Shown here piece after piece: positions 38,789 to 47,359 of a stretch of 55,592 nucleotides of DNA. Position 1 is the first letter of the stretch; each line of letters begins with the position of its first letter. Under the pieces are notes generated by a model, which saw only the letters and a program-made list of their open reading frames with translations, was not told the origin of the DNA and searched no databases. The DNA is taken from contig CANGEU010000009.1 of NCBI GenBank assembly GCA_947452985.1, positions 1 through 55,592 of the forward strand, read 5' to 3'. The translations under genes were made by a program, and so were the position numbers. The DNA is from Micrococcales bacterium (GTDB taxonomy: Bacteria; Actinomycetota; Actinomycetes; Actinomycetales; Microbacteriaceae).

Positions 38789-40117
38789 ATGAGTGAAGCC
38801 ACTGTACGTAAATTGGTAACCGCTATCCCAGGACCTAAGTCCCAGGAACTACACCAGAACCGCCTCCAGCACGTATCCGCTGGCGTTGGCGCGTCTCTAC
38901 CGGTGTATATCGACCACGCTCATGGCGCAATCCTTACCGACGTCGACGGAAACCAGCTAATCGACCTCGGTTCAGGTATCGGTGTAGTTACCATCGGTCA
39001 CACCAATGAAGGCGTTGTAAAGGCTGTTCAGGAGCAGGTTGCAAAACTTACCCACACGCTATTCACCGTTACCCCTTACCAGCCTTACGTTCGCGTTTGT
39101 GAGCTTCTAAACAAGCACACCCCAGGTTCTTTCCCTAAGAAGTCAGCCCTGTTCAACTCGGGCGCAGAAGCCGTTGAAAACGCAGTGAAGTTTGCTCGCA
39201 AGTTCACCCGCAAGAGCGAGATCGTTGTCTTCGACCACGCTTACCACGGTCGCACCAACCTAACCATGGCCATGAACTTCAAGGCTGCGCCTTACGGCAA
39301 CGGCTTCGGCCCTCTAGCCGGCAGCGTTCAACACGTACCGATGTCTTACCCGTTCCGCGACCCTGAGGGCATGACCGGCGAAGAAGCAGCACGCCGCGCC
39401 ATCACCTACATCGAGAAGCGCGTTGGAGCAGAAGACCTTGCAGCTATCTTCATCGAGCCAATTCAGGGTGAGGGCGGTTTCATCGTTCCAGCCCCTGGCT
39501 TCCTAACCACCCTTCAGGCTTGGGCTCGCAACAACAACGTTCTTATGGTTGCCGACGAAGTTCAGGCTGGTATCGCCCGAACCGGTAAATGGTTCGCCAG
39601 CGACTACGAAGAAGGCTTCGAACCAGACATGGTGACCATCGCTAAGGGTATTGCCGGCGGTATGCCGATCTCAGCAGTTACTGGTCGCGCAGAGGTCATG
39701 GACGCCGCACACGCAGGCGGCATCGGTGGCACCTACGGCGGTAACCCAGTTGCCGCAGCAGCAGCCGTAGCAGTTCTTGAGCAGATCGAAGCTGGAGGCG
39801 TTCTCGAGCGTGCACTAGCCATCGAAGGCTTCATGATGCCGAGACTTCTTGAACTTCAGCAGCGTCACCCAATCATCGGCGACGTCCGTGGCCGCGGCGC
39901 AATGCTAGCCATCGAACTTGTCGAGCCAGGAACCAAGAACCCTAACGCAGCAGCAGTAAACAAGGTTGTTTCGTTCTGCCACTCAAACGGTGTTCTAGTT
40001 CTAAACGCAGGAACCCACGGAAACGTAATCCGCTTCCTACCTCCACTAGCAATCACCGACGAACAGCTAACCGACGCACTAAACGTGCTCGACGCTGCTC
40101 TAGCGAGTGCTAACTAA
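38789..40117 (+). CDS. gabT: 4-aminobutyrate--2-oxoglutarate aminotransferase
   Basis: PLP enzyme that turns GABA into succinate semialdehyde, 442 residues. The class III pattern is complete: NSGAEAVENAVKFARKFT, IEPIQGEGGFIVP, DEVQAGIARTGKWFA, and the Schiff-base lysine K286 in AKGIAGGMP. It ends in a clear terminator, so it is monocistronic. Polyamine uptake and catabolic genes lie nearby, in keeping with GABA formed from putrescine. No succinate-semialdehyde dehydrogenase distinct from the enzyme at 47.4 kb is seen. Confidence 0.92.
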   Translation: MSEATVRKLVTAIPGPKSQELHQNRLQHVSAGVGASLPVYIDHAHGAILTDVDGNQLIDLGSGIGVVTIGHTNEGVVKAVQEQVAKLTHTLFTVTPYQPYVRVCELLNKHTPGSFPKKSALFNSGAEAVENAVKFARKFTRKSEIVVFDHAYHGRTNLTMAMNFKAAPYGNGFGPLAGSVQHVPMSYPFRDPEGMTGEEAARRAITYIEKRVGAEDLAAIFIEPIQGEGGFIVPAPGFLTTLQAWARNNNVLMVADEVQAGIARTGKWFASDYEEGFEPDMVTIAKGIAGGMPISAVTGRAEVMDAAHAGGIGGTYGGNPVAAAAAVAVLEQIEAGGVLERALAIEGFMMPRLLELQQRHPIIGDVRGRGAMLAIELVEPGTKNPNAAAVNKVVSFCHSNGVLVLNAGTHGNVIRFLPPLAITDEQLTDALNVLDAALASAN

Positions 40118-40132
40118 AGACACGTAAAAGCA

Positions 40133-40160
40133 AATGCCCGTCGGATTTCCGGCGGGCATT
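40133..40160 (+). terminator. Terminator after gabT
   Basis: Inverted repeat AATGCCCG / CGGGCATT with further pairing (CGG/CCG) around a short T-rich loop, starting 15 bases after the gabT stop. A short T-rich stretch (ACTTTATT) follows. Confidence 0.75.
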
Positions 40161-40552
40161 ACTTTATTCGAGATTTAGCTGACCGATTATTCGGCGACAA
40201 GCTCAGCGAACTACTCCCTTATTGAAGTCGCATCAACAAAATCTGTTGAGGAGCGAATTAACGCCCCCAATAAAACCTTCGGCCGCTTATCAAGAGATAC
40301 CCTTTCAGCCTGCTGAAGGCCAAATCGAATATTCAAAAACCACCCACACAAAAGTTGCTTTCATCTTGGTTCTATTTGGCCGACTAATTCTGTCTGCCCT
40401 AACCCATAAAAATTACAAAAGGACGAACGAGAAAATTTGAACTATGGATTTCCATACATTGCGTCCTCCAGTTCCCGACCTCTGAACACCAAGTGTCTAA
40501 GAAAATTTAGGGCATTGAGTCCGTTTTGTGGTGACCTTTTAGAAATAATCGC
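40161..40552. other. AT-rich intergenic region without supported genes
   Basis: About 390 bases that are visibly richer in A and T than the surroundings. A few short frames exist (one at 40222-40440 starting TTG), but none has a ribosome site, a recognisable domain or normal codon use. Could be a decayed insertion; no inverted repeats or transposase remnant could be identified with confidence. Confidence 0.5.
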
Positions 40553-40933
40553 TTACCAATTCAGCAACCAAACGCAGACAAAACCTTGCGCTAGCCACAT
40601 AGTGAGGAGCATGAGAACTACTGGCAGTTTGCTGTAGTAAAACCAAATCCAGTTTTTCGGAGAGGCAAATGAAAAATAAGCAACGGAAATCGACAACATC
40701 AAAAATTGCAAACACTGAATCCAGAGAGATATGACAGTCAAGCTCTCACGTGCCAGCAGAATCATCATCCAAATAATTGCGGTGTGTGCAGCCCAGGCAT
40801 AAAAAAGTGACCTAACTATTTGCATAATTTCTTGATATTGACTTTTCACAATCGGGCGAAAAAAAAGACCGGCGAGCATCACTGCTGTTCCTGCACATAA
40901 GGCAATTTCAAAAACCCATAAAAATTGATTCAT
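40553..40933 (-). CDS. Hypothetical four-helix membrane protein
   Basis: A 126-residue protein, very rich in Trp, Phe, Leu and Ile, with four predicted membrane helices (about 5-25, 38-62, 64-90 and 100-124). Family not recognised. AAAGGGGAGAG is a convincing ribosome site before the ATG. Its AT-rich composition differs from its neighbours and suggests recent acquisition. It is 42 bases downstream of potC on the same strand and might be read from the pot operon. Confidence 0.65.
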   Translation of the reverse strand: MNQFLWVFEIALCAGTAVMLAGLFFRPIVKSQYQEIMQIVRSLFYAWAAHTAIIWMMILLARESLTVISLWIQCLQFLMLSISVAYFSFASPKNWIWFYYSKLPVVLMLLTMWLAQGFVCVWLLNW

Positions 40934-40975
40934 CTCTCCCCTTTTTTCTATGCAGTAAGTATGTGGTCAAGAAAC

Positions 40976-41779
40976 CTATTTTTTTGCGAGACGCTTGCGC
41001 TTGAAAGCGCCGTTGATCTGTGTTGCCAGAACAATGAGAATGGCAGCTAGAAAGACTGCTGATGCGATTACGTTGGCTTCTGCTGGTACACCACGGGCTG
41101 CTGCTACATAGACGTACTTAGGGAAGGTTTCGACTGAACCCGAGTTGAAGTAGGTGATGATGAAGTCGTCGAAGCTTAGTGAGAACGAGAGCAGAGCTGC
41201 TGAGATGATGCCTGGAAGTAGCAGTGGGAAGGTGATCTTCCAGAAGACCTGGCTTGGGTTGGCGTATAGATCGCGGCCGGCTTCCTCGAGGACAGGGTCC
41301 AGGGTTTGGACTCGGGCTTTGACAGTTACAACCACGAATGACAGACAGAAGACCACGTGAGCGATGATCACGGTAGGCATTCCGGCGCCCACACCGGCGT
41401 TGAAGAAGAGACCTGCAAGACCAGCACCGAGAACAACTTCAGGGGTTGCCATAGGGAGGAATAGGGCTAGGTTTACTAGAGCCTTTGCCTTGAACTTGTA
41501 GCGAACTAGGCCGATGGCAAGTGCCGTTCCAAGGATTGTGGCAATCAGGGTTGAAACGACACCGATAAAGATTGAGTTACCTAGGGCTGAACAAACTTCT
41601 TGCTTGTTGCAAACGCCAAGCCACTTGTCCAGAGTGAAACCCTGCCACTGAGTGTTGGTGCGCTGCTTGGAGTCGTTGAACGAGAAGACGATGGTGTAAA
41701 CGATTGGAATGAGCATGAAAGCCATTGCCAAGAATGAATAGGCCGGAAGGGTGAGCCTTCCGATTGAGAAGCGCTTCAC
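40976..41779 (-). CDS. potC: Spermidine/putrescine ABC transporter permease PotC
   Basis: A 267-residue permease with six membrane helices and the EAA loop (EEAGRDLYANPSQVFWKITFPLLLPG; only parts quoted are conserved). It begins with GTG overlapping the potB stop. With PotB it forms the membrane channel of the polyamine importer. The family assignment as polyamine transporter rests on overall similarity of the four-gene set. Confidence 0.9.
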   Translation of the reverse strand: MKRFSIGRLTLPAYSFLAMAFMLIPIVYTIVFSFNDSKQRTNTQWQGFTLDKWLGVCNKQEVCSALGNSIFIGVVSTLIATILGTALAIGLVRYKFKAKALVNLALFLPMATPEVVLGAGLAGLFFNAGVGAGMPTVIIAHVVFCLSFVVVTVKARVQTLDPVLEEAGRDLYANPSQVFWKITFPLLLPGIISAALLSFSLSFDDFIITYFNSGSVETFPKYVYVAAARGVPAEANVIASAVFLAAILIVLATQINGAFKRKRLAKK

Positions 41780-42690
41780 AGTAGGTCCTCCGTTCCCGAG
41801 CTACGAACATAAAGCGAAACAAGCGCCACGATAACGGCCATCAGCATCACGCTGAGGGCTGAGGCGATTGGGTAGTTCTGGGTTTGAAGGAACTCGGTGT
41901 CAACGATGGTTCCGATCATTGAGGTCTTCGATGAACCGAGGAAGTTCTGACCAGCGTTCACGTAGTCACCAGCGATGGGGATGAACACGAGCAAGGTTCC
42001 CGAGATGATGCCGGGCATGCTGAGCGGCAGGGTTATTTTACGGAACACTGCGGCTGGGTTGGCATAGAGGTCTGAGCCGGCTTCAAGCAGGCGAACGTCG
42101 AAGCGTTCCAAGGTGGTGAATAGCGGAAGCGTCATGAACGGAATGAAGTTGTAGGTGAGTCCGAAGATAACTGCGGCGTCGGTTCCAAGGAAGTGCTGAG
42201 ACTTGTCCATTAGGCCGGTTGAGTAGGCGAACTGCATTAGCGCGCCGCCATCGGAGAAGATCTGCTTCCAAGCGATGGTGCGAAGAAGGAAGGAGATGAA
42301 GAACGGAGCGATGACCAGAACCAGCATTAGGCGCTGAAGCATCGGACGCGTGCGAAGCTTCACACCGATGAAGTAGGCCAGCGGGTAGCTAACGAGTAGA
42401 GCAATGATGGTTGCGATGCTGGCGTAGAGGAACGAGCGCAGAATTTGCGGCATGTAGGTGGTAACAACCTCAACATAGTTCTGCCACTGGAAACCATATT
42501 CGTATTCACCAATTCCGCCTGAAGCGGCTGGAGCCTCAAGCGAGGTGACCACCAGCGAAAACAGCGGGGTGAAGAAGAAAAGCCCAAGGTAAACAAGACC
42601 AGGCATAAGTAGAGCGAGAACGATTCTGCTCGACTTAGTTGGAGACTTGTGTTCTTTGGCTGAACCAGAACCGAATGCCGCGAAAGCCAT
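41776..42690 (-). CDS. potB: Spermidine/putrescine ABC transporter permease PotB
   Basis: A 304-residue permease with six membrane helices, an extended basic N-terminus and the EAA segment LLEAGSDLYANPAAVFRKIT. The ATG follows the potA stop by 2 bases and its stop overlaps potC, so A-B-C are translationally linked. Confidence 0.92.
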   Translation of the reverse strand: MAFAAFGSGSAKEHKSPTKSSRIVLALLMPGLVYLGLFFFTPLFSLVVTSLEAPAASGGIGEYEYGFQWQNYVEVVTTYMPQILRSFLYASIATIIALLVSYPLAYFIGVKLRTRPMLQRLMLVLVIAPFFISFLLRTIAWKQIFSDGGALMQFAYSTGLMDKSQHFLGTDAAVIFGLTYNFIPFMTLPLFTTLERFDVRLLEAGSDLYANPAAVFRKITLPLSMPGIISGTLLVFIPIAGDYVNAGQNFLGSSKTSMIGTIVDTEFLQTQNYPIASALSVMLMAVIVALVSLYVRSSGTEDLL

Positions 42691-42692
42691 TG

Positions 42693-43817
42693 CTACTCGT
42701 CTTCGTTGCCGGCAGGAAGGTCTGACAAACCGAAGGAGTGCTCAACCTTCCACGAAACCCAAACCTGCTCGCCGAGTTCAATAACTGGGCTGATGCCAAC
42801 GTTCTGAGCGAAGACGGTGACTTCGCCAACGTTAGGAATGTCGATTAGGTACTGGTTACTAACACCGGTGAAGCGGATGTCGATGATTTCACCAGGGCCA
42901 ACTACTACGTGGTCTGAGCCAAGCTTTGGGTTGGTGCGGTGGAAGGTGGTCTTCTCTGGGCGAACACCAATACAGATCTTGCCGGTCTGCTTCTCGGCGC
43001 GGTCCTTTGGAACGGTGATCTTGTGACCGCCAACTTCGATGCTTAGCGAAGAGGCACTGCTGTCGGCAACCTTGCCAACAAACAGGTTCGACTGACCGAG
43101 GAACTTAGAAACGAAAGCGGTCTTAGGGCGTTCGTAGAGGGCTTCAGGAGCACCCATCTGCTCGATGTGACCCTTGTTCATAACCGCGACGGTGTCGGCC
43201 ATGTCCATGGCCTCTTCCTGGTCGTGAGTTACGTGAAGGAAGGTTAGGCCAACCTCCATCTGGATAGCCTTTAGTTCAATCTGCATCTGGCGACGTAGCT
43301 TGAGGTCCAGTGCGCCAAGTGGTTCATCGAGCAGAAGAAGAGCTGGGCGGTTGACCAGTGCGCGGGCTAGAGCCACACGCTGCTGCTGACCACCGGAAAG
43401 CTGCTGAGGGCGTCGCTCGGCTGCGTAGCCAAGCTCCACAAGGTTCAGGGCGTCCATGGCCTTCTTCAGTGGGTCCTCGATCTTGCGCTGGCGCAAACCG
43501 AAAGCCACGTTCTCAAGGATGGTCATGTGCGGGAACAAGGCGTAGCTCTGGAAAACGGTGTTGACCGGGCGTTCGTGAGGCTTGGACGCGGTTACGTCCT
43601 TGCCACCGATGAGCACCTGGCCGGCGGTTGGTTCTTCAAGACCTGCAACGATTCTTAGAGTTGTGGTCTTGCCACAGCCAGAAGGACCGAGCAGCGCGAA
43701 GAACTCACCAGCTGGGATGTGAAGGTCCATGTCCTGGAGCGCAGTAAACCCAGGGAAATCTTTACGTACGTTTTTTAGCTCTAGATCCGCACCAGACGGC
43801 TTGAAATCAATGGCCAA
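42693..43817 (-). CDS. potA: Spermidine/putrescine ABC transporter ATPase PotA
   Basis: A 374-residue ATPase: Walker A GPSGCGKTT at 44-52, signature [15 protein letters not shown], Walker B LLLLDEPLGALDLK, then a C-terminal TOBE-type regulatory domain (about 280-365). It begins with TTG directly after the potD stop codon, so it depends on termination of potD translation. The class also serves iron(III) or sulfate uptake, but the permeases and binding protein favour polyamines. Confidence 0.92.
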   Translation of the reverse strand: MAIDFKPSGADLELKNVRKDFPGFTALQDMDLHIPAGEFFALLGPSGCGKTTTLRIVAGLEEPTAGQVLIGGKDVTASKPHERPVNTVFQSYALFPHMTILENVAFGLRQRKIEDPLKKAMDALNLVELGYAAERRPQQLSGGQQQRVALARALVNRPALLLLDEPLGALDLKLRRQMQIELKAIQMEVGLTFLHVTHDQEEAMDMADTVAVMNKGHIEQMGAPEALYERPKTAFVSKFLGQSNLFVGKVADSSASSLSIEVGGHKITVPKDRAEKQTGKICIGVRPEKTTFHRTNPKLGSDHVVVGPGEIIDIRFTGVSNQYLIDIPNVGEVTVFAQNVGISPVIELGEQVWVSWKVEHSFGLSDLPAGNEDE

Positions 43818-45029
43818 TTACACAACACCGTTCGAAGCCTTGGACCAAGCCTGCGAGAACTCGTTGTCTTCTTTTGAGGTCAACGGACGGAACTGCTTTA
43901 GCTTGGTGGCGAAGATTTCATCGCTAGGGAAAATCAGTTCGTTGTTAGCCAACGCTGCATCTTCCTTGATGACGATCTCACGGGTGCCCATAACTGGGGT
44001 TACGTAGTAAACACCAGCAAGAGCAAGCTTTGCAGCAATCTCAGGGGTGAAGTAGTAGTCGATAACGGTTTCAACGTTCTTCTTGTGAGCCGAACCCATA
44101 GGGATTACGAAGTTGTCACAGGCGAAAGTTGAACCGGTCTCAAGCAGAACAACACCAAGGTCGTCGCTGCCAAGTTCAAGGTTTGCGCCAACCAAGTCGC
44201 CGGCCCAAACGATACCGGCAACTGCGTCGCCCGACTTGTAGTCGTCGACGTAAGAGTTGCCCTTGATCGAGCGAATGTGACCCGAAGAAACCTTTTCGGT
44301 GAACAGGTCAAGTGCTGCATGGAAGTCGTCTGAAGTGAACTTCGAGATGTCAACGCCAGCGGCCATCATCATGATGCCAAGGGTGTCGCGCATTTCTGAA
44401 AGAACCTCAACGCGACCCTTCAACTCTGGAGCCCAAAGGTCTTCAAGGGTGGTTGGGGCGTCCTTGCCGGTTAGCTTCTTGTAGTTCGCCTTGTGGTAAC
44501 CAACAGCGGCGATGATGCCCTTCCAAGGAAGCGAGTGAGTGCGACCTGGGTCGAACGCGCCGAAGGTGTCCTTGAATGCAGGGTTTAGGTTCTTGGTGAC
44601 ATTCGGCATGTTGTCGTAGTTCAGTTCCTGAACGTAGCCGTTGTCGATCAAACGAGAAACCATCCAGTCGGTTAGACAGAAGGTGTCGGCGCCGGTGTCG
44701 GTGCCAGAAGCAAGCTGGTTCTTGATGCGAGCAAAGTAGGTGTTGTTGTCGTCAACGTTGATGTTGTAAGTGACCTTGATGCCGGTCTGCTTTTCAAACG
44801 CCTTCAGAGTCGGGAACGAGCCGTCCTCGCCGTCCATGTAATAAGGCCAGTTGTCCCAGATAAGGGTCTTCTCGGTGTCAGAGACATCCTTGGCTGCTGC
44901 TAGGGTCTTCTTGCCACCACCAGGCGAACAAGCTGCTAGAAGGGCTGCAACGCTAATTGCACCTGCGCCACCGATAACGGCACGACGGGTGATTTGTGCG
45001 GCATTAGGAGTTTGAAGCTGCTCAGACAA
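43818..45029 (-). CDS. potD: Polyamine ABC transporter substrate-binding lipoprotein PotD
   Basis: A 403-residue lipoprotein. The signal peptide has a twin-arginine (ITRRAVIGG) and the lipobox LAAC near residue 34, so it may travel through Tat. The mature part resembles PotD/PotF: LIWDNWPYYMDGEDGSF near the start and TGIKVTYNINVDDNNTYFARI. The start is TTG with AAAGGAG 6 bases upstream. First gene of potD-A-B-C, divergent from alanine dehydrogenase. Confidence 0.9.
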   Translation of the reverse strand: MSEQLQTPNAAQITRRAVIGGAGAISVAALLAACSPGGGKKTLAAAKDVSDTEKTLIWDNWPYYMDGEDGSFPTLKAFEKQTGIKVTYNINVDDNNTYFARIKNQLASGTDTGADTFCLTDWMVSRLIDNGYVQELNYDNMPNVTKNLNPAFKDTFGAFDPGRTHSLPWKGIIAAVGYHKANYKKLTGKDAPTTLEDLWAPELKGRVEVLSEMRDTLGIMMMAAGVDISKFTSDDFHAALDLFTEKVSSGHIRSIKGNSYVDDYKSGDAVAGIVWAGDLVGANLELGSDDLGVVLLETGSTFACDNFVIPMGSAHKKNVETVIDYYFTPEIAAKLALAGVYYVTPVMGTREIVIKEDAALANNELIFPSDEIFATKLKQFRPLTSKEDNEFSQAWSKASNGVV

Positions 45030-45211
45030 ACTGGGCTCCTTTACATCGAAGGGACATCACTGTCCAGACAACAACCAAGTGAAACGCCTGTGGACGTATC
45101 AAATCAAATACTGCCATAAACAAGAGGCAACAAAGAACAAAAAACGGCAATTACTTACTATCGGGTATCGTTATCTAGTTGCTCGGCGACGGCGCCGACA
45201 TAAGGAGAAAA
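45030..45211. promoter_or_regulatory. Divergent promoter region between potD and ald
   Basis: 182 AT-rich bases with outward-facing ribosome sites at both ends. Candidate -10 elements for ald (TATCGT, TATCTA) lie around 45164-45178. The two transcripts could share one regulator bound here. No known operator was recognised. Confidence 0.45.
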
Positions 45212-46327
45212 ATGCGTATCTCGGTTCCTGCCGAAGTGAAAAACAACGAATTCCGCGTAGCCATTACCCCGGCTGGAGTTCACGAACTTGTAACTGCCGG
45301 ACACGAGGTGTTTGTGCAGGCTGGAGCTGGTAACGGCTCGAGCATTTCGGACAAAGAATATGTTGAGGCTGGCGCAACCATTTTGGCCGACGCAGCAGCC
45401 ACTTGGGCAGCCGGCGACATGGTCATGAAGGTCAAGGAACCGATTGCCTCTGAGTACGGTTTCCTTCGCGAAGGCCTAGTACTTTTCACCTACCTGCACC
45501 TAGCCGCAGATCTTGAACTAACCAAGCAGCTCGTTGACAACAAGGTCACCGCAATTGCCTACGAGACCGTACAGCTTCCAAGCCGCCAGTTGCCGCTGCT
45601 TGCACCGATGAGTGAAGTAGCCGGTCGCCTTTCAATTCAGGTTGGTGCCGAAACTTTGATGCGTCACAACGGAGGAAGCGGAATGCTTCTAGGTGGAGTT
45701 CCTGGAACCCGCCCAGCCAAGGTAGTTGTGCTCGGTGGTGGAGTTGCCGGAACCAACGCGGTAGCCATGGCCGTTGGCGCAGGCGCCGAGGTGACCGTTA
45801 TGGACACCAACCTCAACCGTCTTCGCGAACTAGACCACCACTACGCTGGTCGCGTTCGCACCATTGCTTCGAACTCGTTTGAGATCAAGAGTGCTTTAGC
45901 CGATGCCGACCTAGTAATTGGCTCGGTACTGATTCCTGGAGCTAAGGCTCCAAAGTTGGTTACCAACGAGCACGTGAGAAACATGAAGCCTGGCTCGGTT
46001 TTGGTAGACATCGCCATCGACCAGGGCGGTTGCTTCGCAGACTCGAAGCCAACCACTCACGCTGAGCCAACCTTCAAGGTTCACGACACCATCTTCTACT
46101 GTGTCGCCAACATGCCAGGCGCGGTGCCTCACACCTCTACCTACGCCTTGACAAACGCAACCCTGCCTTACGCTCGTTCGCTAGCCAACAACGGCTGGAA
46201 GAAGGCACTTCAGGCAGATGGTTCGTTGGCTCTTGGTCTAAACACCCACGAGGGCGCACTAACCAGCGAGCCGGTGGCAGTTGCTCACGGAATGGCTTTC
46301 AAGCCACTTTCTGAGGTACTCGCCTAG
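45212..46327 (+). CDS. ald: Alanine dehydrogenase
   Basis: Reversibly converts alanine to pyruvate, ammonia and NADH; 371 residues. The start [20 protein letters not shown] is the family N-terminus and has AAGGAG 6 bases ahead; a longer in-frame start at 45179 is not supported. The NAD loop [17 protein letters not shown] is at about 173-189. The 3' end overlaps the convergent FtsK-like gene by 29 bases. It could recycle alanine made by the pyruvate-using aminotransferase at 48.9 kb. Confidence 0.96.
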   Translation: MRISVPAEVKNNEFRVAITPAGVHELVTAGHEVFVQAGAGNGSSISDKEYVEAGATILADAAATWAAGDMVMKVKEPIASEYGFLREGLVLFTYLHLAADLELTKQLVDNKVTAIAYETVQLPSRQLPLLAPMSEVAGRLSIQVGAETLMRHNGGSGMLLGGVPGTRPAKVVVLGGGVAGTNAVAMAVGAGAEVTVMDTNLNRLRELDHHYAGRVRTIASNSFEIKSALADADLVIGSVLIPGAKAPKLVTNEHVRNMKPGSVLVDIAIDQGGCFADSKPTTHAEPTFKVHDTIFYCVANMPGAVPHTSTYALTNATLPYARSLANNGWKKALQADGSLALGLNTHEGALTSEPVAVAHGMAFKPLSEVLA

Positions 46328-47303
46328 CTCCAAGAGGAACCTGAACTCTAAACGTTTGGCTGTCATGCAAAAGCATGGCGGCTTTCGTTTGTTCCGTGGA
46401 AGTGCCCATCTTCTCTTTGCAACCCAGTTGCAGCAGTTCAACTTCATCGGTTCCCGCGAGCGCTAACCGCGAGCGCAGGTTGATTAGCACCTCCCGAGGA
46501 ATACCAACCAGAGATTGAGATGTAACGAGCAGGTGCATGCCGAGCGAGCGACCCTTGGTGGCTATGCGGGTTATTGACTCAAGAGCCTTGGGCGCGGTTC
46601 GAATAGCAGCCACAACTTCATCGACAATCACCAGTAACCTCGCAGCTGAACTACCTTGCCGCTCCAGCTGCTCCCACGATGCAAAGCCCTGACCACGCAA
46701 AAAGTTTTCACGCCTAGCGAGCTCGGTTTCGAGGGTTTGCCAGAAAGCATTTTGGTGGTCTAGTCGTTCGAGGTCACTGGTTACCAGAGTCAGGTTGCTC
46801 TCCGTGAGAACAGCTCCACCCTTGTAGTCGGCAACTGCGAGTTCCACACTTTCGTCAATACTGGCTAAAACCAGGTGAAGCAGTTCGCTCTTGCCAGAAC
46901 CGGTTGGGCCGATCACCAGCAAGTGCCCAGCACCTTCATCGAGGCGAAATGACCGATCAACCCCAACGAGGTAAGCGTTGGAGAGCCCAAGGTGCCACCC
47001 CGAATTACGCAAGGCTCGAAGCCCATCCAAACTTGGAACCGAAACCTCGTTGAATTTCTCGGCTACGGCATTCTTCAGTCTCTTCGACCAAAATAACTGC
47101 CAGGCCGGCAGGCGCTTCTCCCCCAACCAAACCCGTTCACCAATAATCTGAAGCTGCCCATCAGGAACAGCAGCATTTCGTCGTCCGAGGATCAAAGTAA
47201 TCAGGGCTGTCAGCACGGATGCTCCGAGCATCATCCAATTACCACTGCCCAGAGCATAGAAAACTCCTAAGGCAATAGACGGCAAAAACCAAAGCGGGCT
47301 CAT
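46299..47303 (-). CDS. FtsK/SpoIIIE-type single-domain membrane ATPase
   Basis: A 334-residue protein: two N-terminal hydrophobic segments (about 3-20 and 23-40), a linker, then one FtsK/HerA-like ATPase with Walker A GPTGSGKSE at 132-140 and Walker B LLVIVDEVV, and the later SLGMHLLVTSQ sensor. It lacks the winged-helix DNA-orientation domain of true FtsK and is less than half its length. It may be a conjugation- or secretion-type (EccC-like) motor. No partner gene lies nearby. The end overlaps ald. Confidence 0.75.
   Translation of the reverse strand: MSPLWFLPSIALGVFYALGSGNWMMLGASVLTALITLILGRRNAAVPDGQLQIIGERVWLGEKRLPAWQLFWSKRLKNAVAEKFNEVSVPSLDGLRALRNSGWHLGLSNAYLVGVDRSFRLDEGAGHLLVIGPTGSGKSELLHLVLASIDESVELAVADYKGGAVLTESNLTLVTSDLERLDHQNAFWQTLETELARRENFLRGQGFASWEQLERQGSSAARLLVIVDEVVAAIRTAPKALESITRIATKGRSLGMHLLVTSQSLVGIPREVLINLRSRLALAGTDEVELLQLGCKEKMGTSTEQTKAAMLLHDSQTFRVQVPLGARRVPQKVA
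46359..46394 (+). terminator. Terminator of ald inside the opposing FtsK-like gene
   Basis: A 10-bp stem (46359-46368 with 46373-46382, two G-U pairs that form only on the plus strand), AAAA loop, followed by the T-rich TTTCGTTTGTT. It starts 31 bases after the ald stop. Confidence 0.55.
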
Positions 47304-47359
47304 AAGGCATTCTGGCCGAAACCAGGAGCCTCATGAACCCGCTCTAGATAATCTGTGGA

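Noticed and set aside
40222-40440. 72-residue frame in the AT-rich patch, starting TTG
   Set aside because: No ribosome site, no domain, unusual codon use. I also looked for a transposase remnant in the other frames and found nothing convincing.
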